Of a stretch of 13,730 bases of DNA, positions 8,266-13,730 are shown in pieces. The first letter of the stretch is position 1; the number at the start of each line of letters is the position of its first letter. The stretch comes from an archaeon (GTDB lineage: Archaea; Iainarchaeota; Iainarchaeia; CSSED10-239), in contig JAKQTP010000059.1 in the NCBI GenBank assembly GCA_029563035.1, positions 1 to 13,730 on the forward strand, written 5' to 3'. Position numbers and translations under genes: made by a program. The notes under the pieces are model-generated. The model saw only the letters and a program-made list of their open reading frames with translations, did not search any database and was not told the origin of the DNA.

Positions 8266-9600
8266 CTACTCGTTTGTTAATTCATAAATTATTTTCATAT
8301 TAAAGTCTGAGGTTTTAACTATTGGGGACGATAAATTATTAATTGTTCCCAAATAATAATTTGTTCCCATTAAAGTTAACCCACTATCCCCCTGATAGTG
8401 TCTTTTAGACCACAACATAGGGTGTTTTATTTTAGTTGAATAAGGCGTTATTATTGTCCCTAAGTAGCAACTTTTTCCATCTGACATAAATTTAATATTT
8501 GTTCCATCGCAAATAATAAAAGTGTTTATAGGTCTTGCTGAATCAGCATAATGTCCCCAAATTATTTTATTATTGTAAATTCCAACATCATAATTAACAC
8601 CTATTTTTAAATTTAGATTGGCGTTTAGGCTTCCATCTAAATTTCTTTTTGTAATGTTATATGTACTATCACACAAATAATAAAAACCGTCAAAATATAT
8701 ACAGTTTCTTGCATAAGTAGATATAGTAGAAAGTGTTGCTCCAGTATTTTTTAATGTTTCTGTTACGGTGTAATTTGTTAAATCTAATTCAACGTGTGAA
8801 AAACTAGTTGTTCCTAATACACATATAAAATGTACAATATTTCCAACTCTACTTCCAACATAAGGTATTCTATTGCTTTGCGTTCCTGCAAAAGTAACTG
8901 TTATATCATCACCTTTTTTTGTCGCTCCTATTTCTAAATCTGTGAGTTTGTATCCTTCAGCAGTATTTGGTATTTCTAATTCGTTTAAAATCCATGTGGT
9001 GTTAGTTCCTTTTCTTGCATACAAGGCTTTTGTATCGCTTAACATTGTGACAAAATAAGAATCAGAGTCTTCCAAATCAAAGCAGGGTGAAGCCTGTTGA
9101 AAAAAACAAGGGCTTTCTTTTTCATTTTGCCCACTTAAACTCATCCAACCATTATTGCCTGTGTTTCTATGTGTTAAAGTTAAAGCTTTTATTGTTTGTC
9201 CATTGCATCTTGCTGTGTCGAAATCCCAAACATTTCTATATCCGTTTGTAATTACTCCGCTTTCAGGAGCGTTAAGAGTCCCTCTATATGCGTTGCTGCC
9301 ACTGTAACCTCCGCCTGCTCTACCGATATTATTTACAGTCATAGGAGCATCAACTAAATCTATATCTTCTGTAAGTGTGTTATCCCATAATAAAATTCCA
9401 CCCAATCCTTTTGTAGATAAGGGAGTTAATTCTTTTATATAGTTATTTATTGTTGTCTCTGTGTGGAATTTATTTTTATATAAAACACTTGTTTTAAAAG
9501 CATTTGATATAGCATTTGTTATTAAGTTTTTGTTTTCAAATTGCTCTTCTACTTTTTGAGTAAAAGGATTTATCATTTGTATTATACTTTTTCCTTGCAT
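8266..9600 (-). CDS. Tail appendage / receptor-binding-like virion protein
   Basis: 444 residues, not related to its flanking genes. The N-terminal 45 residues ('INPFTQKVEEQFENKNLITN') look like an anchoring segment. They are followed by 'GGILLWDNTLTED' (67-79), 'NNIGRAGGGYSGSNAYRGTL' (90-109), 'ESGVITNGYRNVWDFDTA' (113-130) and 'IKALTLTHRNTGNNGW' (137-152). I recognise this pattern from phage tail fibre or minor virion proteins of low-GC Gram-positive hosts. Residues about 175-400 are a series of strand-rich repeats ('IYFDGFYYLCDS', 'GIYNNKIIWGHY', 'TFIICDGTNIKFM') consistent with a beta-propeller or similar all-beta domain. The C-terminus 'YLGTINNLSSPIVKTSDFN' (416-434) matches the usual ending of this family. 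No signal peptide is seen. The ATG at 9600 has AGGAAG 7 bases upstream, overlapping the TAG stop of the preceding gene. Its place between two sets of tube-like paralogs suggests it decorates or tips the tail. Receptor binding is inferred. Confidence 0.88.
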   Translation of the reverse strand: MQGKSIIQMINPFTQKVEEQFENKNLITNAISNAFKTSVLYKNKFHTETTINNYIKELTPLSTKGLGGILLWDNTLTEDIDLVDAPMTVNNIGRAGGGYSGSNAYRGTLNAPESGVITNGYRNVWDFDTARCNGQTIKALTLTHRNTGNNGWMSLSGQNEKESPCFFQQASPCFDLEDSDSYFVTMLSDTKALYARKGTNTTWILNELEIPNTAEGYKLTDLEIGATKKGDDITVTFAGTQSNRIPYVGSRVGNIVHFICVLGTTSFSHVELDLTNYTVTETLKNTGATLSTISTYARNCIYFDGFYYLCDSTYNITKRNLDGSLNANLNLKIGVNYDVGIYNNKIIWGHYADSARPINTFIICDGTNIKFMSDGKSCYLGTIITPYSTKIKHPMLWSKRHYQGDSGLTLMGTNYYLGTINNLSSPIVKTSDFNMKIIYELTNE

Positions 9601-9611
9601 TATTTCACTTC

Positions 9612-11330
9612 CTAAATTATAATATTTTCATTTGTTGCCGCTAATGTAAAATCATCTAAATTCTCCAAAGACATATTTAAAATTTCTGATAAATTTTCTT
9701 CATCAACAGTTCCATAGTTTAGCTGATAGGTTTGTATGATATCATCTAAAATTAAATTATCAACACTCTCCAAGTTTAATGTTTTATTTTTTATTTTTAC
9801 TTTAACTCCTTGTGTTAGAGTATTAGAATTGCTAAACCACTGACCGCCCCTATATATCCAATATGGAAGGATTTGAACCAAGTCACCATTTATATACTGA
9901 ATTTGTCTAATTGATAATAGAGTTGTAAAACCTATTCCACTATAAAGATTAGCTTCTTCTAGTCCATCTCTTGTAAAAACAACAATTGTATTATCATAAT
10001 CCTCGTCTGTATCTATTCTATCTAATATATATATCATATCATGAGTTGCATTTCTTTTTAACCAAACACTTCCTTCGGCTATTTGTTTATCTTTGGGTTC
10101 ATTTAATGAAACATAAATATTTAAACCAACTCTTTTTGACGTAAAAACTTCACCTTGTTTGTTTTCATTATAAAAGAAATCTCTGTTTTCTACAACCTCA
10201 AAAGAGCCATTTTCATTTATATTTCCATTAAAAGTATTTATTGTCATATAATTTCCATCTTCACTTTCTAAAACATCAAAATCAAAATCAAACACTACTG
10301 GAGAATTTTCATTTATTTCAAAGTTTTGCCCGAAATTTAAAGAGACTTTTGGAAAGCATATTTGATAAAATTCATCTTTTCCGTTTAGATTTCTTTTTTT
10401 TGTAACACCAGTTAACCTATATTCTCCACTTGATAGTTTAGCATCAATTGTAATTTGTCCACCATAATCAGTAAATTCATCAGCAATTTTTCTTTCAAAT
10501 TTAAAATATTCTTCACCCTTATAGAAAGTTTTAAAATATCCTTGCTTATCTTTCCAACTTTTTACATTATGATTATATGGTTGCATAGTATCTGGGTTTA
10601 AATAAGTTACTATATTTTTTTCTAAGTAATCTGGATTGTTTTTTAGTAAATAGTGTTTTTTGTTTATTTCCGTATCTATAGCAAATATTTTTTTGGCAAT
10701 ACACTTGTTTATAACCTCAATCTTTTTTAGCTTTTTTGCACTTTCAGTTTTTAATAAATCTTGAGGAAATAATTCCGCCATACCGATATAATCTATATCA
10801 CCTTCATCATTTTTAAAACTTAAATTTACATTATCAATTATTTTTTGAATACAATCTAAATAATCTGCTTGTAATAATAATTTTTCCATTTGATACTCAG
10901 AAAAAATTTGTATTGCCATTTTATCATTTTCAGAAAATTTTGTATAAGGAAAGCTAATCTTTCTATATAATTTTTCTGTTAATAAACAACTATCATCTTG
11001 AACATTTAGATATTTTTTTACATATTCTAAAATTGAATTGAAAGTTTCCGTAAACTTTGAACCTTGCAATAGTGCGTAAGAATTATTGGAAACTAAAGCA
11101 TCTTGTACTTTTACATTTACATTTCTATTAAATGAATAACTAATCATGTTAGAATGATTATTTCCACCATTTATTTTTACATTTTCGGCAGTCATTGAAT
11201 GGGAATACATTTTAAGAGTGTCCAAAAATAAGAACGGCAAATATATTTTATTGCCATAATCATCAAATTCTATTCTTTCTATAAGAATGTCCGCCATCTC
11301 ATTTAATCCATATTTTTCAAAGTTTTTCAT
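9612..11330 (-). CDS. Large tail-tube-like structural paralog with C-terminal extension
   Basis: 572 residues, the largest complete paralog. The N-terminal half (31-90) has 'LPFLFLDTLKMYSHSMTAEN', an 'NGG' segment and 'VKVQDALVSNNSYALL'. The C-terminal half (241-363) has 'YLNPDTMQPYN', 'YKGEEYFKF', 'YGGQITIDAKLSSGEYRLTG', 'NGKDEFYQICFPKVSLNFG' and 'PVVFDFDFDVLESEDGNYM'. Of all the paralogs this half is the closest to that of the gene at 12517-13730. A helical insert of about 150 residues separates the halves. After residue 395 comes an added domain: 'EGSVWLKRN' near 419-427 and 'PYWIYRGGQWFS' near 489-500 resemble small accessory repeats found at the ends of phage virion proteins. The start is ATG 11330 with AGGAGG 6 bases upstream; that site lies within the last codons of the preceding gene, one base separates the two genes, and translation must be coupled. 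It is probably a low-copy tail structural protein. Function inferred. Confidence 0.9.
   Translation of the reverse strand: MKNFEKYGLNEMADILIERIEFDDYGNKIYLPFLFLDTLKMYSHSMTAENVKINGGNNHSNMISYSFNRNVNVKVQDALVSNNSYALLQGSKFTETFNSILEYVKKYLNVQDDSCLLTEKLYRKISFPYTKFSENDKMAIQIFSEYQMEKLLLQADYLDCIQKIIDNVNLSFKNDEGDIDYIGMAELFPQDLLKTESAKKLKKIEVINKCIAKKIFAIDTEINKKHYLLKNNPDYLEKNIVTYLNPDTMQPYNHNVKSWKDKQGYFKTFYKGEEYFKFERKIADEFTDYGGQITIDAKLSSGEYRLTGVTKKRNLNGKDEFYQICFPKVSLNFGQNFEINENSPVVFDFDFDVLESEDGNYMTINTFNGNINENGSFEVVENRDFFYNENKQGEVFTSKRVGLNIYVSLNEPKDKQIAEGSVWLKRNATHDMIYILDRIDTDEDYDNTIVVFTRDGLEEANLYSGIGFTTLLSIRQIQYINGDLVQILPYWIYRGGQWFSNSNTLTQGVKVKIKNKTLNLESVDNLILDDIIQTYQLNYGTVDEENLSEILNMSLENLDDFTLAATNENIII
11234..11257 (-). 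other. Small mRNA hairpin at codons 25-33 of the structural gene
   Basis: The minus-strand RNA can pair AUGGCAA with UUGCCGU (7 bp including one U-G pair) across a 10-base loop. Alone it would be unremarkable. It is listed because it falls at the same homologous place, just before the conserved Pro-(Phe/Tyr)-Leu segment, as the stronger hairpins in the two related genes starting at 12504 and 8257. Confidence 0.3.
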
Positions 11331-11331
11331 T

Positions 11332-12504
11332 TTATCCCTCCTGCAAGCTTATTTTATATTCGCTTTTAGAAGGTTCTGCTAGAACTAAAGCCGAAAAATC
11401 CATAACAATAGGTTCTCCATCAGAAGTTGGCGATAAAGAAATTTTCTTTTCAAAGAAAACTTTGGGATATTCAATTTCATAAAAAGTATCTTTTCCTGTT
11501 GATTTATCTCTTTTTACGCCAATACATTTTACTGAGTAAAAGAGGTTATTATCTATCTCTTCTATTTCTTGTATATTCTCTTCAAATACGCCAAATATAA
11601 GATATTTTTCGCCCTCATAAATTATATCATTATCATTTAAAGGCAAAAGAGTTTCTTTATTTAATACACAGAAAAAATTATTAATATCTACATTTTGATA
11701 TTTTGTTAATATTTCATATATTAATTCGTTTAAGTTAGAGAATTGTGTGATTTTTATATTAAAGAAACTATAAAAATCCGTATCTCTTGAATATGTTTTT
11801 TGTACAACATATCTATTTTCTTCTATATCATATTTCATAAAAATTAAATCACTTAATTCATCTTTATAAAATATTGCGTCAATTTTTATACTATTTTCTA
11901 CATTTTTTTCTAAGGTATTACAATAAAACACGATTGTATTTCCTTGTAGTTCATGGTTAAACATTTTTCCAACATGAATGCCATCAAATTTGCTATCATA
12001 TTGTCTTTCTTTCATTTTTCTAAAAACCAACTCTTTATCAAAATAAGTTGGCTTTTCTTCTATTATTGAGTTTGTTGTAGAAAATAAAATTTGTCTTTGT
12101 CTATCCTCTTGTGAGAAAGGGTCGTAATATTTTTCAAAATAACTTCCTGATAAGTTATTATCTTTTTTTATTAATTCACTTACAGTAGTCTTACCATAAG
12201 CAACTTTTTTTCTCAATGTTTTAATTGAGTTTTTTAAATTAGTTGTACCTTTTATTAAAAATTCTATTGACTTATTACTAATTAATGCGTCCTGAAAGTT
12301 TAAAGTGGTTTTACTTTCACCACTCCATGCTATTAAATTTTTTTGTTTCTTTCCACCTTGTGCAATTACGGTATTGCTACTAACAACACTTTCACTTGCC
12401 TTCGCTGTTTCTATAAACAAATAGGGAACGTATGAAACGTTCCCATTATTGTCTACTGTAATAGCGGAAATCAAGATGTCATTGACCTCTTTTATTCCGA
12501 ACAT
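11332..12504 (-). CDS. Tail-tube-like structural paralog with large insert
   Basis: 390 residues. The N-terminal half (24-85) has 'YVPYLFIETAKASESVVSSN', 'QGGKKQKNLIAW' and 'LNFQDALISNKSI'. The C-terminal half (277-376) has 'FFCVLNKETLLPLND', 'YEGEKYLIF', 'CIGVKRDKSTGKDTFYEIEY' with the following 'PKVFFEKK', and 'PIVMDFSALVLAEP'. Between them lies an insert of about 190 residues, the largest in the family, rich in Lys, Asn, Phe and Tyr and without recognisable motifs. There is no signal peptide or transmembrane segment. The ATG at 12504 follows AGGAGG with 8-base spacing, in TAGGAGGAG that also holds the stop of the upstream gene. Its own final codons (Gln-Glu-Gly) encode the AGGAGG used by the next gene. 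It is probably a structural component of the tail made with its paralogs; an exact role such as initiator, hub or decoration cannot be read from the sequence. Confidence 0.9.
   Translation of the reverse strand: MFGIKEVNDILISAITVDNNGNVSYVPYLFIETAKASESVVSSNTVIAQGGKKQKNLIAWSGESKTTLNFQDALISNKSIEFLIKGTTNLKNSIKTLRKKVAYGKTTVSELIKKDNNLSGSYFEKYYDPFSQEDRQRQILFSTTNSIIEEKPTYFDKELVFRKMKERQYDSKFDGIHVGKMFNHELQGNTIVFYCNTLEKNVENSIKIDAIFYKDELSDLIFMKYDIEENRYVVQKTYSRDTDFYSFFNIKITQFSNLNELIYEILTKYQNVDINNFFCVLNKETLLPLNDNDIIYEGEKYLIFGVFEENIQEIEEIDNNLFYSVKCIGVKRDKSTGKDTFYEIEYPKVFFEKKISLSPTSDGEPIVMDFSALVLAEPSKSEYKISLQEG
12424..12444 (-). other. mRNA hairpin within codons 21-27 of the structural gene
   Basis: The minus-strand RNA forms a perfect 8-bp stem GGGAACGU / ACGUUCCC with the 5-base loop UUCAU, 61 bases after the start codon. 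It pairs the Gly21-Asn22 codons with Val26-Pro27. The codons GGG and CCC are GC-rich choices for such an AT-rich gene. It sits at the same homologous position as hairpins in the genes starting at 11330 and 8257. No U-tract follows. Confidence 0.45.
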
Positions 12505-12519
12505 GGATTACTCCTCCTA
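12505..12519 (-). promoter_or_regulatory. Stop codon fused to Shine-Dalgarno
   Basis: The minus strand reads TAGGAGGAGTAATCC and then ATG. The TAG stop of the major structural gene is part of the AGGAGG site, 8 bases from the next start. This fixes the start at 12504 and supports translational re-initiation between the two paralogous genes. Confidence 0.75.
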
Positions 12520-13730
12520 TACAGTTTTATACATTTTTGCACTATCTGGTGTTATTGTTGGTAGTGAGTTTACTACTACTGTTCCGCCTTCACCTGCTAG
12601 ACCAACTTCTTCTATGTCATAAGTTTCTATAATTACTGATTTGCCATCTTCTGGTTTTAAAACTTTTACTGGCATTGAGAATACAGTAGGGTCACCTTCT
12701 GCCTCTAGTGTTATTGTTTGTTCTGTTAGCATTTTAGCTTGTGGAATAACAATAGACATTCTCTTGTCTTTTTGAGTTTCTTGAGACCTTGTGTATGTAG
12801 TCATTGTTATTTTGTAAGTGCCAGGGAATGCATCCTGTGATATTTCGATTTTTCCGCCAAGTGATGTTCCGTCAACTGCTACTGAACGTGTCCATTTTAA
12901 GAATACTTCGCCTTCTGCAATTGGTGTACCATCATCAAATGGTTTCATTGTATTAGGATTAAAGTAAACTGTTGCAGTAGCATCTTTTTCAGCCTCTGTT
13001 GGTTTGCCCAAACTATTACCTGCTGGTATAATGAAAGCTTTTGTGGCTTTAATTTTTTCCATTCTGTCTACTGATTTTAATTCTTTAACAGCGTTTGTCA
13101 AATCTCCATTTTCATCAGAACCCATTTGTAGAGCCATTGATGCTGGTGAATATAGGGCATCTTGTAAGTCAAGAGTAATTTCTTTACCAAAGTCCCAAGT
13201 AATTAGTGAAGAGTTACCTAAACCACCTGTAGCAGAAACACTTTCAGCTGTTTGTTCTAGTGTAGAAACCTTTAGAGTATCCAAGAATAGAACTGGAGTA
13301 TATCTGTTTACTATTTTCATAGTCTTTTTAATTTTTAATGCTGTCATTTCATATGATACTGTTATTGTTCCCAAGTTAGGAACATTTAAGTAACCAGTAT
13401 GAATTATGTGGTTGTCTGCTAAATCAGCACATTCGGCATCAGTTAAGAAGCCTGCAATAGTAACTAGCCAGCCTATTGTATTTACTGATGTTGTACTGTA
13501 GTAAGGTACTTCAAAAATACCAGCTTTTGTTCCAACGATTACTAAAGCGATATATTCTATACCTTTTAATGCATCATCTGTATATACATACTTTGTACCG
13601 CCTATTGTGATACCAAATTCGCCCGCTGTATCAGTTAGTAAAGCAGAACTATTTAAATTACGCATTACATAAATTTTAGCATTTTCTTTTGGTGTTAAGT
13701 TATCTTGTCCATCTACCACACCCACATCTG
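12517..13730 (-). CDS. Probable major tail-tube-like protein (N-terminus beyond right edge)
   Basis: At least 402 residues. The frame runs to the right edge without a stop; the first in-window start candidate (GTG at 13725) has no visible ribosome binding site and is preceded by an in-frame Asp codon, so the true start is probably outside. Numbered from that GTG: residues 1-130 form an extra domain, rich in Val, Ile, Gly and Thr, that I do not recognise and that the paralogs lack. The N-terminal family half is 143-200 ('TPVLFLDTLKVSTLEQTAES', 'ITWDFGKEITLDLQDALYS'). The C-terminal half is 254-360 ('YFNPNTMKPFDDGTPIAEGE', 'GGKIEISQDAFPGTYKITMT', 'IVIPQAKML', 'DPTVFSMPVKVLKPEDGK'). A short Gly-rich tail follows. 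The linker between halves is only about 54 residues, the shortest in the family. Base composition is visibly less AT-rich than the neighbours and the protein is poorer in Asn, Lys and Ile, as in abundant virion proteins. It is probably the main tube or other major tail protein; this is inference. Confidence 0.85.
   Translation of the reverse strand, partial: DVGVVDGQDNLTPKENAKIYVMRNLNSSALLTDTAGEFGITIGGTKYVYTDDALKGIEYIALVIVGTKAGIFEVPYYSTTSVNTIGWLVTIAGFLTDAECADLADNHIIHTGYLNVPNLGTITVSYEMTALKIKKTMKIVNRYTPVLFLDTLKVSTLEQTAESVSATGGLGNSSLITWDFGKEITLDLQDALYSPASMALQMGSDENGDLTNAVKELKSVDRMEKIKATKAFIIPAGNSLGKPTEAEKDATATVYFNPNTMKPFDDGTPIAEGEVFLKWTRSVAVDGTSLGGKIEISQDAFPGTYKITMTTYTRSQETQKDKRMSIVIPQAKMLTEQTITLEAEGDPTVFSMPVKVLKPEDGKSVIIETYDIEEVGLAGEGGTVVVNSLPTITPDSAKMYKTV

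Noticed and set aside
13004..13393. Plus-strand open frame of 129 codons opposite the major structural gene
   Set aside because: It has no ribosome binding site and is antisense to a gene with clear family motifs. Its residue composition is that of a reverse-complement reading frame.
13723..13725. GTG at 13725 as the true start of the right-edge structural gene
   Set aside because: Too little sequence remains upstream to show a ribosome binding site, the in-frame codon before it is sense (Asp), and the preceding bases do not resemble a Shine-Dalgarno. The gene is better treated as open at its 5' end.
1..13730. Recoded stop codons (TAG or TGA as sense), as in some gut phages
   Set aside because: All genes read through at full length in the standard bacterial code, Trp is encoded by TGG, and TAG and TAA both end genes exactly at ribosome binding sites of the next gene.
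1..13730. tRNA, rRNA, CRISPR array, insertion sequence or attachment site
   Set aside because: None can fit or be seen. Coding is nearly continuous on one strand, the largest gap is 56 bases, and no spaced direct repeats or terminal inverted repeats were found by eye.

Overview
This window is one compact block of late structural (virion) genes from a tailed bacteriophage or prophage. Every supported gene lies on the minus strand, so transcription runs from high to low coordinates. The DNA is very AT-rich: Leu is mostly TTA, Arg mostly AGA, and Asn, Lys and Ile are abundant. Clear AGGAGG-type ribosome binding sites precede most genes. Together these suggest a low-GC host, most likely Bacillota (Firmicutes), with Fusobacteria or a similar group possible. 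The sequence does not show whether this is a prophage or a virulent phage: there is no integrase, attachment site, bacterial gene or RNA gene. There is also no CRISPR array, IS element or plus-strand gene that I can support.

Layout in transcription order: (A) 13730-12517, a structural protein open at the right edge, probably the major tail-tube-like protein. (B) 12504-11332 and (C) 11330-9612, two larger divergent paralogs of A. (F) 9600-8266, an unrelated appendage or receptor-binding-like virion protein. (D) 8257-7106 and (E) 7049-6225, two more divergent paralogs of A. (N) 6232-4658, a protein with a candidate PD-(D/E)XK-like nuclease region. (TMP) 4647 to the left edge, a tape measure protein of at least 1549 residues that continues past the window. 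No stretch longer than about 60 bases lacks a gene.

How they fit together: the tape measure protein sets tail length and the tube polymerises around it. The five A-like proteins share two recognisable halves, an N-terminal 'P-x-L-F-L-(D/E)...QDAL' half and a C-terminal 'F-Y-x-I-x-(F/Y)-P-K...FDF' half. The linkers between the halves range from about 50 to about 190 residues. One reading is that A is the abundant tube subunit and B to E are low-copy specialised relatives, such as tube initiator, terminator, hub or decoration proteins. F would be an exposed appendage. This role assignment is inference; the family relationship is visible in the sequence.

Translation looks tightly coupled. Four of seven stop codons are TAG fused into the next gene's Shine-Dalgarno sequence, one Shine-Dalgarno lies in the last codons of the preceding gene, and one gene pair overlaps. 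The only real gap, between D and E, holds a strong hairpin that could be a leaky terminator or an RNA processing site. The most unusual points are the five-member paralog cluster, the nuclease-like gene immediately before the tape measure, and mRNA hairpins at the same homologous position in three of the paralogs.
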